From assembly GCA_009602735.1 (NCBI GenBank), contig WELA01010381.1:261872-325871 (forward strand): a stretch of 64,000 nucleotides of DNA, in the 5' to 3' direction. Position numbers and translations under genes: made by a program. Source of the DNA: Mesotaenium endlicherianum. Taxonomy: Eukaryota > Streptophyta > Zygnematophyceae > Zygnematales > Mesotaeniaceae. Of this stretch, positions 40,726 to 52,500 are shown piece after piece. The notes under the pieces are model-generated. The model ran no database searches. It had not been told where the DNA came from and saw nothing but the letters and a program-made list of their open reading frames with translations. Within the stretch, counting starts at the first letter, position 1, and each line of letters starts with the position of its first letter.

Positions 40726-41446
40726 TATAATGAATCAGTATATTAGTAGATATAATGTTCAGTTAAATATAATAGTTAATTTAGTTCAGCCTGCTGAACA
40801 CTAGTTATTATTCAGTTTGCTGGACTTAATACTTAGTATCAGTTTAATGACTCAGCCGGAAGCAGCAGGCTGAAGTCCACTTAAGTCAGCTTGCTGACAC
40901 ATTCTTTGACAGCTAGCTGACTTCCGTACTCGGTAGCAGCGAACTGCCTCGATATGCATCTAAGTGTGATATGCTAGATGAATGGCCAGATGACATCCCT
41001 ATGATGGATGGCGATTCGGGATGATGGGAGATGGCGGTGGATTTGGTTAACCGAGGTCCTACAAACGTGGTTAACTCCCGAGTAGGCGGTGCCATCGCAC
41101 TTGCCGTTGAACAGTAAACTCATTCCATGTACATATGCTAGGCATTGCTCTCGAGTTCGGCATTCGGAAACGAGGCCAACTCTCTTGTACAGCTTACTGA
41201 GAGCGATCTGAATCCAAGGCGAGAAGCCATCGATACGCACTGTCTTCTAACCTTGCTTATGTATGAGTTTACTGATTTGCATTATTGATGCTAGTTTACT
41301 CGCATTTGACTTACGAGTATTATTCACTGCTAGTGTGTTGTCCTTTGCCGTTTAACCAGTTAACGGAAAATACCATAAAGATTACTTGCTGATATAAAGA
41401 TCTTTATTAATTGTTAATCGCCTATTTGGTAAGTCGATTCATTTCA
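40726..41446 (+). mobile_element. Solo LTR of family C inside the C2 3' region
   Basis: TATAATGAATC...TTCATTTCA, 721 bp, flanked by AGTCC (40721-40725) and AGTTC (41447-41451), a target duplication with one C/T difference. It interrupts the spacer between pol and ORF3 of C2. Confidence 0.8.
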
Positions 41447-42193
41447 AGTTCCTAGTGTGGAATACCTGGTGTGAGTGAATATAAGGGAAAATTGAGCTCA
41501 AACTAGCAACTCCCGAGACATGGAGAACNAGAGAGCAAGTGAGCGTGAGCGCAGGTTGAGTGTGTAATATGGTGATCAGAGAATACCACTCCCTCCAACT
41601 TAATTTTAAAGGTGGGCTGCCTGTCACAACTATCACTAACTGTCACATCCCCCTCCAACTTATATGGAGATAGGACCTCCTGTCACCTTCCCATGTCTAC
41701 TGAAGGGACAGTTAGGGCGGTGTCCCAGCCGCCCGCAGGTGAAACCGTTTCAACGCCCCTTTGGCATTGGTCAGCTGGTCTTTAAATTCCCAAGTGTCCC
41801 CAGAGGCATCGTAACCATTCCATCGGATGAGGTACTTCAAGACATATTTAGACGATCGGCGGACCGAGCGAGCGTCTAAAATCTCATCGACCTCATATTC
41901 CTCAGGATCGCCGTCCCGGACAACGGGGACCGGTCCCGGTTGGACAGGTAACCGACCTGTGAACAGTGTATCACCTTTGATGTATGGTTCCAGAAAGGAG
42001 ACATTAAAGACCGGATGACCCTTGTAGTCAGCTGACATGTTCAGTTTGTAAGCATTCTGACCAACACGACGCACCACTGAATATGGACCGACTCAGACAG
42101 GGCCAAGCTTTTTCTTGACCACACCAGGGAGGTACAGGTGCTGGAATGCAGTTTGACTAAATTGCCCTTAGAAAGTGTTTGCTCCCGACGGTG
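41447..42193 (-). pseudogene. C2 chromodomain and post-pol spacer
   Basis: The minus strand encodes the integrase C-terminal part (YKLNMSADYKGHPVFNVS) and a chromodomain (DPEEYEVDEILDARSVRRSS, LIRWNGYDASGDTWEFK), ending at 41712. The spacer to 41447 contains a 32-bp piece of family C gag start in reverse sense at 41497-41528 next to a single N (41529), probably an assembly join. Confidence 0.75.
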
Positions 42194-43144
42194 TTAATTA
42201 GCGTATTTTTGTTGGTTATCTTGGGCTTTGTGCAGGTTTTGTTGGACTTCTGACAGGGTGTCAGCAAACTCCTGAGTTAACTGGAGGCAGACCGGGTTGT
42301 CAATCCCTTCAGGGTCAGTTAAAGACTCCCCCAGGACATCTAAAGGAGACTTAGGGACTCTACCCAGGCTGAGTTCAAAAGGAGTCTTGCCCGTTGATGT
42401 GTGCACCGCACTGTTGACCGCAAACTGAATTTGAGGCAGCAGGTCATCCCAATTATCTTGTTTTTGGTTAATATATGCTCTCAGCACCTCCTGCAGAACT
42501 TGGTTAGTTCTTTCAGTCTGCCCATCAGTCTGAGGGTAGTTTGCTGTGCTGAGCAGCTGTTTGACTCCTATTAACCCCATTAAAGCTCTCCAGAACTTAG
42601 AGGTGAATTTTGAGTCTCTGTCTGAGATGATATTAGAAGGGAGCCCATGTTGGCATACTACATGGTTGTAAAATTGTCTCGCTGTTTCGAGTGCAGTCAC
42701 TTTGACAGTTGTGGGGATAAAAATGACCATTTTTGTCAGTTTATCCACGACTACCAGTATTGAATCATGCCCGTTGGCAGTTCTTGGTAGTGAGACCACC
42801 CAGTCCATGGATATAGTTTCCCAGCGTCCCGCTGGGATGGGTAGCGGTTGCAAGAGACCTCCGGGTGGTGTGTGCCGAGACTTATTTCTCTGACACTGGT
42901 CACAGGACTTGACATATTTCAAGACCTCCCGGGGTAACCCCTCCCAATGATAATGTTTTGCCAGTTTGCCAACAGTTTTGGCCTGCCCCAAATGTCCACC
43001 CAGGAGACTGTCATGAGCTTGACTCAGTAAGAGAGACCTTATTTCCAAGTTATTAGGAATGACCAGCTTCAGCCTGCCTGAAGTGGTTTCAGACACCCAG
43101 ACCCCTCCCTTGAGCTTATACCCGAGTGCAGTAGCACGACACAC
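42194..43144 (-). pseudogene. C2 integrase
   Basis: A long open part with the H2C2 zinc domain (HLGQAKTVGKLAKHYHW, CDQCQRNKS) and complete DDE core: MDWVVSLP, SDRDSKFTSKFW and DGQTERTNQ. This copy covers the position where C1 is interrupted and so shows the uninterrupted family sequence. It would integrate the element DNA; the flanking pol parts are broken. Confidence 0.85.
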
Positions 43145-44203
43145 ACCAGTAGTGGGGCTGGGCTCAAATGTTGGGTCAGAAAGGTAGGCTTTCCTAAGTT
43201 GTTCTAGGAAGGACTTTTATACCTTTAGTGAAGTGATTGCACACAGGACTTTATCTACAGCATGCTGACTAAAGTTCCTTTCTTGCAAGTCAGGTCTTCT
43301 AGAGAGTGCATCAGCAGGATTCAACTTCCCTGGTTTGTAGTCAATCTGGACTTGGAACTGCTCCAGCATCTGGCTCCAGCGGTTCTCCCTCCTCGACAGC
43401 TTGGACTCCTTCTGAAAGTGAGTCAGAGCTAGATGATCTGTAATCACCTAAAAAGCTTTACCATGTAAGTATGCTCTCCACTGTTTGAGTACATGAATGA
43501 TAGCTAGCAGCTCTTTATCATGCACTGAGTAATTAATCTCCGCTGGATTGAATTTCATAGACTCATACAACACAGGATGCCACTCCTGCCGTACCTTACC
43601 ATCCTTTGTGGTTTTGTCAGCAGGCTGCAACAAAATAGCACCCATGGCATAGTTAGAGGCATCAGTAACCACCTGCACCGGTTTGCTGGGGTGATACACG
43701 GCTAGCACTGGGGCAGAACAGAGAGCATCTTTGAGGGTCTAGAAGGCAGCCTGCTGCTCTTCCCCCCACTTATACCCTATGTCTTTCTTAGTAAGGTCAG
43801 TCAGTTTACTGGCCTTTGTAGAATAATTCTCAATGAATCTCCTATAGTAGTTAGCCAACCCGAGGAAGGATCTAACTTCAGAGACTGACTGTGGTACTGG
43901 CCAGTCCCTTATGGTCTGGACTTTCTTAGGATCCACACTGATGCCCTCTTTACTGACAACGTGGCCTAAGAATTCAATACTTTCCTTAAAGAAATCACAC
44001 TTGCTCATTTTAGCATATAAGTGATTTTTCCGCAGAGTGTCCAGCACTTTCTTTAAGTGTTCAGTGTGCTGAGCTTCATCTTTAGAGAAAATTAAAATAT
44101 CATCCAGGAAAACTTGCACAAACTTATCCAAATAAGGTCTGAAAATGTCATTCATAGCACCCATGAAGGTAGCAGGAGCATTAGTCAGTCCAAATGGCAT
44201 CAC
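43145..44203 (-). pseudogene. C2 RT end and RNase H
   Basis: Three minus-strand pieces (44203-43739, 43708-43448, 43447-43217) cover RT from [12 protein letters not shown] through FLDD (about 44090) and the RNase H domain (VTDASNYAMGAILL, ITDHLALTHF, NPADALSRR). They are separated by in-frame stops, one of them the same TAG after QAAF as in C1. Confidence 0.8.
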
Positions 44204-44993
44204 GTTGAACTCATAGTGTCCATAACGTGTGCGAAGGCAGTCTTGTGTTCATCCCCCTCAGCAATTCTGATTTGATGATAACCACTCTTGAGACCTATCT
44301 TACTGAACACCTTAGCACCAGACAGGGTATCAAGCAAGTCCTCGATCCTGGGTAAAGCATACTTGTTCTTTACTGTAATTCTGTTCAGGGCTCTGTAATC
44401 CACACACATCCGCATACTGCCATCCTTTTTCTTAACAAATAGGATGGGTGCGCCGTAAGGTGATTTACTGGGAGAAATATAACCATTTTCCTCAAGCTCT
44501 GCAATCTGTGTTTTCAACTCCTCGCTCTCCACATAAGACAAGCCATACGTGCGTTGCCAAGGTGGCTGACTCCCAGGTAATAGATCAATCCTATGATCTA
44601 CTTCCCTCTTAGGGGGTAGTCCTGGAGGCATATTAAATACATCCGTGTACTGAGCAACAATTTTTGCAGCAGTAGGGTGCTCCGGAGGGCTTACCTTTTT
44701 CTCAACCACTTCTTAACAAATGGGATGGGTGCGCCGTAAGGTGATTTACTGGGAGAAATATAACCATTTTCCTCAAGCTCTGCAATCTGTGTTTTCAACT
44801 CCTCGCTCTCCACATAAGACAAGCCATACGTGCGTTGCCACGGTGGCTGACTCCCAGATAATAAATCAGTCCTATGATCTACTTCCCTCTTAGGGGGTAG
44901 TCCTAGAGACATATTAAATACATCCGTGTACTGAGCAACAATTTTTGCAGCAGTAGGGTGCTCCGTACCTTTTTCTCAACCACTTCTTCAGGT
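44200..44993 (-). pseudogene. C2 RT N-terminal region with an internal duplication
   Basis: RT fingers ([27 protein letters not shown]) are preceded by a duplicated block: the stretch from [10 protein letters not shown] to GAPI-FVK occurs twice with a 281-bp period. A frameshift separates the second block from the protease region. Confidence 0.75.
44432..44993. repeat. 281-bp tandem duplication in C2 RT
   Basis: Positions 44432 and 44713 start two near-identical copies; the second lacks about 9 bases. C1 and C3 have one copy only. The join shows a short TTCTT microhomology. Confidence 0.8.
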
Positions 44994-46018
44994 TGAGGAG
45001 GTACCTCTCTTAGCAGCAGACAGAACATTCTGTCTTCCTTCTGGTTCCAGCTTTTGACAAACTCCATTGCATTCAGCAACCTGCATCCTTCTGGAAGCTT
45101 GTTCTTTTCCTTCATTTGCCATCCACACAGGACAAGAGGGAAGAGCAATGGTGGGTGCCAAGTCAGTCTGCCCATCACTGGCTCCTCTCACTTTAACTGT
45201 ACCTCTGCTCCAACACACTTTAGCTTGATGTCTATTAAGCCAGGACTTGCCTAGCACGAGATCATAAAAGCCAGTGTTGAGTACCTCAAATGTAAGCGTT
45301 TCAGTTAGAACTGCAATGCCAGAACGTAACTGGACCTCAATAGGCTTGGTAATAACTCCTTCCGAGATACGTGAGGCATCTCCAAGGAATATTTTTATAT
45401 TCCCTTCGGTGACAGTAGGCAGCCTTAGCCGCTTAACTAAGTCCTTGTGGATAAAAGTATGTGACGCCCCTCCCACAACAAATGCCCTCACCTTCCTACC
45501 TGCAATCATGCAATGCAGTAGGATAGGGGGGACTGTCTTTTCCTGACTTTCGCATTGTTCTCCTGACGTAGCAAAGAAATGTTGGACATCAAGTGGAACA
45601 AGAGCATCCAGAGTGTGCACTCTCTGGACGTCTATATTGCTGATGGTCTCCTTTATCTGGTTGTCAGGCATGCATAGTGAATCCAGTTCAGCAGGACTCA
45701 TAATACCTGCTACGAGGGCAGCTAGTGACGACTCACTATCTCTAGCATCCTCACAGTCAGTAGACTGGATTACTGACTGTTGCTGTCTTTTAAAGGCTGG
45801 TCTTTTCTCTCGACTTTTGGGAGGTGCTTGACTGGACACTGCTCTCTGAAGTGACCTGGCTGCTGGCAATGGAAGCAAATCGATTTTGCTGAGGCTGGTC
45901 TCGGCTTAGTCCTACCACCACCTCTTCCATAGCCGCCTCGAGAGAAACCACCTCTNACCACCTCTACCTCTAGACTGAATAGCATTGTACTCATACTCAT
46001 ATCCATCACCCTGATCAT
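44994..46018 (-). pseudogene. C2 gag zinc knuckle and protease
   Basis: A Gly/Arg-rich segment, then the zinc knuckle CFHCQQPGHFREQC (C-x2-C-x4-H-x4-C) near 45870, in a frame that ends at 45770. The protease follows in an overlapping frame (45878-44988), with AFVVGGASHTFIHKDL where C3 has VDGGAS, so the catalytic Asp is replaced by Val. A conserved YDLVLGKSWL motif follows. A single N with a duplicated ACCACCTCT lies at 45956. Confidence 0.75.
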
Positions 46019-47319
46019 CCTCAGCCTGGTCTCCTTCTATTGCATTGTAGGAGTCGTGGGGCTTTTTGACAATCTTAGACACCAAAGCATTACTCTGGCG
46101 CTTGTGATTGAACTGCTGCTGATCTCAGGCATCCGCATCCTGGATCAAGTCAGCCAGTTTCTCATACTTTTTCTCAGCAAAATGATCGGAGACCTCGGAT
46201 TTCAAGCCATACCTGAAGTATGGTATCCTATACCGTTCTGGCAAATCAGGCTGCTTCATCATGTTCTCTTGGAACTTTTGAGCAAACTCAGCAACTGAAG
46301 TGGTCTGCTTCAGTGTCAGGGAGATCATCGCATAGATAGCTTTCTCCTGCTGGTTGATGACATCAAACTTCTCATGCAACTTCTCGACAAACTCTACCCA
46401 CGTAGGGTCACCNNNNNNNNNNNNNNNNNNNNNNNNNNNNNNNNNNNNNNNNNNNNNNNNNNNNNNNNNNNNNNNNNNNNNNNNNNNNNNNNNNNNNNNN
46501 NNNNNNNNNNNNNNNNNNNATAGCGCACCGGTGTGCCTGACCTNCGGTGTGCCTGACCTTCTCGTAATCTTGCAGTTCTGGGTAGTTCTCCAGCCACTGC
46601 TCAACATCCGCGAGAAACTTGATCAGGTAATATTTTCTCTTTCCCTCAGGATCATAGTCCTGGGGAGGTTTCGGCTTGGGCTTACTAGGCCCTCGGCCAC
46701 CACCACTGGTGGTTTGAGACCCCAGTTGGTCTCTGTCCCGCAGTAGGGACATTATGATTCTTTTGTCCTCCTGTTGGGACTGATACATGGTCGCCACTTG
46801 CGACTGCATCCAAACGAACAATGCTCCCAAGTCTACACTCTGGGGTGGTAGATTAGCAAATGCAGCAGCAGCACTGGCATCTACTCGCTGAGTAGTGTCC
46901 TCAACAATCCCTCTCGTTCCTGCAGCAGCAATTCCTGCCGCATTCAGTCGGTCACGTATTTGACCTAGGGGTACATTGAGTTGTACAGCAGGAGGTGGGT
47001 TCAGAACATTGACTCTTGATGCCATAAGTTCTTCAACAGTGCGCTCGTCAGCTGGCTGTCCTTCCCTCCTTTCTGCATCTTCAGCGGCCTTTGCTGATTG
47101 TTCAGCTTCTAGTCTGGCTCTCTCCTCCTCAGCTTGCTGTGCTGCGACTGCGGCAATAGCAGCTGCCTCATCTGCGGCCTCCCTGGCTGCAGTATCTGCC
47201 ACTGCTTCAGAATAGGTACGGGTTCCCGCTACATGGCTTTCCGCCTGGTTTTCGCCATTCTCGTTATCCTGGTTCTCCATGTCTTGGGAGTTGCTAGTTT
47301 GAGTCCTGGTCCTTACCAT
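46019..47319 (-). pseudogene. C2 gag
   Basis: The minus-strand ATG at 47319 opens the gag frame: an Ala/Glu-rich coiled-coil-like segment, a linker with GGGRGPSKPKPKPPQDYDPE, then the gag core interrupted by a 107-base N gap (46413-46519). The core continues at 46412-46125. A second small join with a duplicated CGGTGTGCCTGACCT surrounds the N at 46544. Confidence 0.75.
46413..46519. other. Assembly gap of 107 N
   Basis: Lies in the gag core of C2; the same span in C3 is about 70 bases. Confidence 0.9.
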
Positions 47320-47340
47320 ACAAAGAAGACTGTGATAACT

Positions 47341-47352
47341 GCTCCGATACCA
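47341..47352 (-). promoter_or_regulatory. Primer-binding site of C2
   Basis: The minus strand reads TGGTATCGGAGC one base after the 5' LTR, identical to C1. Confidence 0.85.
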
Positions 47353-47353
47353 C

Positions 47354-48064
47354 TGAAATGAATCGACTTACCAAATAAGCGATTAACAATTAATAAACAT
47401 CTTTATATCAGCAAGTAATCTTTATGGTATTTTCCGTTAACTGGTTAAACGGCAAAGGACAACACACTAGCAGTGAGTAAGACTCGTAAGTCAAATTCGA
47501 GTAAACTAGCATCAATAATGCAAATCAGTAAACTCATACATAAGCAAAGTTAGAAGCCAGTGCGTATCAATGGCTTCTCGCCTTGGATTCAGATCTCTCT
47601 CAGTAAGCTGTACAAGAGAGTTGGCCTCGTTTCCGAATGCCGAACCCGAGAGCAATGCCTAGCATATGTACATGGAATGAGTTTACTGTTCAACGGCAAG
47701 TGCGATGGCACCGCCTACCCGGGAGTTAACCACGTTGGTAGGACCTCGGTTAACCAAATCCACCGCCATCTCCCATCATCCCGAATCGCCATCCATCATA
47801 GGGATGTCATCTAGCCATTCATCTAGCATACCACACTTAGATGCATATCGAGGCAGTACGCTGCTACCGAGTACGGAAGTCAGCTGGCTGTTAAAGAATG
47901 TGTCAGCAAGCTGACTTAAGGTGACATTAGCCTGCTACTTCCGGCCGAGTCATTAAACTGATGTTAAATATAAAGTCCAGCAGATTGATCATTAACTAGA
48001 CTTCAGCAGGCTGAACTTATTTAACTATATTATTTAAATCAATGTTATGTCACCAATATACTGA
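47354..48064 (-). repeat. Family C LTR (C2 5' LTR, end trimmed)
   Basis: TGAAATG... on the plus strand, running to CAATATACTGA. The last bases of the LTR are missing before the TTGAT duplicate. Confidence 0.85.
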
Positions 48065-48279
48065 TTGATGGGCAAACTGAAAGAACTCACCGAGTCCTGC
48101 AGGAGGTGCTGAGAGCATATATTAACCAAAAACAAGATAATTGGGATGACATGTTGCCTCAAATTCAGTTTGCGGTCAACAGTGCGGTGCACGCGTCAAC
48201 AGGCAAGACTCCTTTTGAACTCAGCCTGGGTAGAGTCCCTAAGTCTCCTTTACATGTCTTGGGGGAATCTTTAACTCAC
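48065..48279 (+). pseudogene. C1 integrase, segment between C2 and B
   Basis: Resumes exactly where 37720 stopped: DGQTER, LQEVLRAYINQKQDNWDD, then LPQIQFAVNSAVHAS and GKTPFELSLGRV. It is cut at 48279 by the family B element. Confidence 0.85.
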
Positions 48280-48782
48280 TGTAGTGAAACAGATAGATAA
48301 AGTACTTAGTAAAACAGAATAGTTTATCTATTCAAGACAAGGATCTTTGAACACAAGTGGTAGCTTCTTGAAAGAGAGATGGCTTCTTGAAAGTTAATAT
48401 ATTTCTGGATTTTGGCAAGTACAAGAGTGATTCTGGAATGTCTTTCTATGTTCTAGCTCTTGTTTATATACTTGCTACATAAGTAATTTCTAGGAAGGTG
48501 TATGTTGATGTGTTGGCACCCAACACATCCCAAAACTTGCCACCTCTTTCTAGAATAATGTACACATGTCCTTTTGACCTAAAAATGGCACATTTGACTT
48601 TTGCCACATGGAGTTCTTCTAGGTCTTTCCTCTAACTTCGAAAATGCCTTGGAAGGTTCAAAGGACATGAACCAAGTTACTAGAGTACCTATTCACACTT
48701 GACTCCACACAATACTACTCCAAATATATTTGAAAACATTAAAATATATGCAAACTAATATATAATAACTCAAATCACTACA
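48280..48782 (-). repeat. Element B 3' LTR
   Basis: TGTAGTG...CACTACA with 7-bp inverted ends. Six substitutions separate it from the 5' LTR (about 98.8% identity by direct comparison). Confidence 0.95.
48463..48470 (-). promoter_or_regulatory. TATA box, element B 3' LTR
   Basis: TATATAAA on the minus strand, at the same LTR position as in the other two B LTRs. Confidence 0.5.
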
Positions 48783-48797
48783 TCACCCCCCCGATAG
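48783..48797 (-). promoter_or_regulatory. Polypurine tract of element B
   Basis: The minus strand reads CTATCGGGGGGGTGA directly before the 3' LTR. The G-run primes plus-strand DNA synthesis. Confidence 0.7.
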
Positions 48798-49551
48798 AAA
48801 AAGCGACGTCTCGGCGCGTCAAGTCAGGTCTTACACATGTGGAGCAAACTAGTCAACAGTTTCAAGTCAGATGCCACACATGTGAAGAGGACTAGTCAAA
48901 GGCGCCAAGTCAGGTGCTACACATGTAAGGTAGACTAGGCAAGGTCGTAGGTGGTGTGACCTTATTGGCTAGCCTACTCCTTAATGATAAAGAAAATTGT
49001 ACAAGTTGGCCCAGAATCTGCCACGAACTCAAAAATTCATAGCGGCCACAGAACTGCTCCAAATCTGAAAATTCGAGTGCCAGACGGACCGCGTCGGAGA
49101 ACTCTACCGGGTCACCAAATTTGAGAGCATTCTCATTTCTGGAGTGTCGTTGAGAGCTGAGAGAGTAGGCACTCCTCCAAATCTGTGCAGAAACTTCTGA
49201 AAATCATAAGTCCTTCTATACTTCTCCAAATTCTGCAAACTAAGTCTCAAACTGGGCGCTGTAAGATGTTCTACCAGAGTCTTGAGTTTCAGAGCATTCC
49301 AAGTTCAGGGGAGGGCACAATGTCAGAAGGCATATTCTGCCCTAACAATGCCAGCAGCCTGACCCCCTTCTACTTAGAGCATCATATCTCTCTCACCAGT
49401 GCTCCAAATTGAGCAAACTTGGACTCTAAATGACCGGCTACTCATGGACTACAGCCAGGTAAATTTTCAGAATTTATTATGCAGAGACCTATCACCAGTA
49501 GCAGTTTTAGTTTTCTGTCCAGAAACTGCGAGAAGAGAAGAGTGTCTAATG
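48798..49551 (-). other. Element B 3' untranslated region
   Basis: About 750 bp between the pol stop (49552) and the purine tract. No coding sequence is recognised. GGCGCCAAGTC/ACATGTG-like segments recur at about 48815-48930, a short degenerate repeat. Confidence 0.5.
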
Positions 49552-52500
49552 TCAATTTTTCCTCTTTCTTGTTCTTGCAGGCTGCCTCCAAGGGGTCTTC
49601 TGCTGCTTCTTGATGGTGGCAGGCTGCCTCCCTGAAGTCTTCGGGCTTCTAGTAGAGAGACTTGGGGCTGGTCCAAGATGGGGGTTGGCGGCATGGAAGC
49701 GCTTCAACTTTCTCTGAACTTTGTCAAGGTAGTGCGCCGCCACCCAACTATTCTCCGAATCTGGATATCCTTTCCACTTGATCAAGTATTGCTGCTGTCT
49801 CCTGAAATTTCTCATAGCCACTATGTCTTCCACTTCGTACTCCAAATGATCATCCACTATTGTTGGGGCTGGTGGGGTTGTCACACGTCCTGGGAACTTG
49901 TTGTCGGGTTGCACATATGGCTTGAAGAGGGAAGCGTGGAATACGGGGTCGATGTGCATAGTCTGGGGAAGTTCTAGCTTGAAAGCAACGGGGTTGACTT
50001 GCTGGATAATCTTGAAGGGTCCCAAATACTTGGGAGAGAACTTGCTGCCGGCAGGCCTGTTGTTCAGGGAAATGTTCTTGGATGATAGTAACACGTTGTC
50101 ACCCACTCTGTACGTAATTTCTCTTCTGGATCTGTTCGCCACTCTTGCTTGAGCATCTTGCGCGTGTTGTAGAGCTTTCTTCGCTGCTGTAAGGGCTGCT
50201 TCTAATGTCTCCATAAAATCTGTGGCTGCAGGTACTTCATCATGGCCAGCCGTGAAGCTCAGTGGCGTGGTCGGATGGAAGCCATAGTTGAGGAAGAATG
50301 GGGACTCTTGGGTAGAGGCCTGCGTAGTGTTGTTGTAGGCAAACTCGAGGGGGGTCAAGTACATGTCCCAGTCTTGCTCGAGGGTAGACACGTAGGCCTT
50401 TAGAGAGGTCTTTAGGGTACGATTCATACGCTCGGTTTGCCCATCTGATTGTGGGTGGTAGGCAGTAGACATATCCAGCGATGTACCCAAGTTCTTGAAG
50501 AGATTTTTCCAGAAATGGCTTGTGAATCTTGGATCTCTATCTGACACAATTCTTGATGGTAGTCCATGGAGTCGGAAGATGTTGTCAAAGATGAGTCTTG
50601 CAAGTTGTGGTGCTGTAGCCTTAGTCGTCGTGGGAATAAAATGAGCCATCTTGGTAAGTCTGTCCACCGCCGTGAGTATTGCATTATGGCCTCGAGGTGT
50701 CACGGGCAAGTCCACGATAAGGTCCATTGAGATGTCCGTCCATTGTCTTTCGGGGATTGGTAGTGGTTGGAGGAGTCCTCCCGCCTTTTGCGATGATGGC
50801 TTGATTCTTTGGCATGTGTCACAGCTCCTGCAGTACTCCTTGACTTGCTTAGACATGCCTGGCCAACAATAAGTCCTAGCTAGAACGCCCGTGGTCCTTA
50901 GGATTCCAAAGTGTCCTCCAAGAGGGTTGTCGTGTGCTTCTCGTAGAAGCAAGAGCCGGAGGTCTAAGTCATTAGGAACACATCTCTGGCCCGTATCTTG
51001 CCTCACCCAATAATTGCCTTCTTGCTTCTTGCATGGGTCCAAGGCTGCTTCTCCGTTCTTGTAGTAAGGGTCTCTTTCATAGGCGGCTGAAAATCGAGCT
51101 TCCAGATCTGTCTTCAGGGATACCATCACTGCATTTAATTGCAGTCTTGAGAGGGGGTCAGCCGGGTTTGTCTTGCCGGGCTGGTACTGAATCGTGATGT
51201 TGTATTGTTGCAAGTATCCGCTCCATCTTGCTTGTCTCCTTGAGAGATACGGCTGCGTTTGGAGGTGCTTTAACGCCTCGTGGTCCGTGGTGACCAGTAC
51301 TTTGCGTCCTTCAACGTAGCAGCGCCAAACCTTCAAGGCATGTACAATCGCCAATGCCTCTCGCTCCGTGGTTGTATAATTTTGCTCGGCTGGATTTAGC
51401 TTCCTTGACTCGTAGGCGATGGGCTGCAGTCCCTTGCCTTGGTCTTGAAGCAGGATTGCTCCTATTGCATAGGAAGATGCATCGGTGATGACGTGGAAGG
51501 GCCAATCTGGGTTTGGACTTGGGAGTGTGAGCACCGGGGATGTGGTCAATCTTCGCTTTAACTCTTGAAATGCCTCTTCCTCTTTCTCGGTCCATGTATA
51601 TAGCCTGTCCTTCTTGAGTAGATCTGTCAGGGGGGCTGCTATGTGCGAGAAGCCTTGGATGAATTTTCTGTACCAATTGGCAAATCCCAAGAATGACTGG
51701 AGTTCTTTCTTGGTCGTGGGGGTTGGCCATTCCTCCACCACCGTGGTCTTCTTGGGGTCTATCTTGATGCCATCAGCAGTCACGTGGAGACCTAGGAACT
51801 CCACTTCTTGTTTGGCAAACTCGCATTTTGACTCCTTCGCAAACAGCTTGTTTTGCTTCAATACTTCAAGGACTTCTTTCAAGTGTCTCGCATGCTCTTC
51901 AAGGGTCTTGCTGTAGATAAGGATGTCATCGATGAATACCACCACAAATCTGTCCAACATGGGCTGAAATATGGTGTTCATCATAGTCATGAAAGTTGCT
52001 GGCGCGTTGGTGAGTCCAAATGGCAGGACCATGAACTCAAAATGTCCATATCTTGTCCTGAATGCCGTCTTCTCTATGTCCGGTTCTGCGATGCGAATCT
52101 GGTGGTAGCCGCTCCGTAAGTCAATCTTCGTGAAGTACTTGGCTCCAACCAGCCGGTCCATGAGCTCATCCATGCGCGGCAGCGGGTATCGATTCTTGAT
52201 GGTGATCTTGTTGAGGGCGCGATAGTCCACACACATCCTCAAGGTACCATCTTTCTTCTTGACAAATAGCACCGGGGCTCCAAATGGCGACTTGCTAGGT
52301 CGAATGAAGCCATGCTCCAGTAGCTCCTTGATTTGCTTCTTGACTTCGTCTAGCTCCGTGTATGACATTTTGAACGTAGGCCGAGAGATGGGCTTGCTTC
52401 CGGGCTCCAACTCTATCTTGTGGTCTACGAATCTTTTGGGGGGTAGGCCCTTGGGCAATTCCGGGGAGAACACTTCTTTGTAGTCCTCTAAGACTTCTTG

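Larger units (their letters stand above)
37721..48064 (-). mobile_element. Ty3/gypsy element C2, minus strand, inserted in C1
   Basis: TTGAT flanks it on both sides (37716-37720, 48065-48069). The 5' LTR is 47354-48064, lacking its last few bases. Primer site, gag, protease, RT, RNase H, integrase and chromodomain follow leftwards to 41712, then the third ORF (40649-38965). The left end is rearranged: an extra LTR at 38152-38879, an inverted copy of the C 3' region at 37868-38151, and only a 147-bp stub of the terminal LTR. Many stops, one tandem duplication and several N joints are present. Confidence 0.75.
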
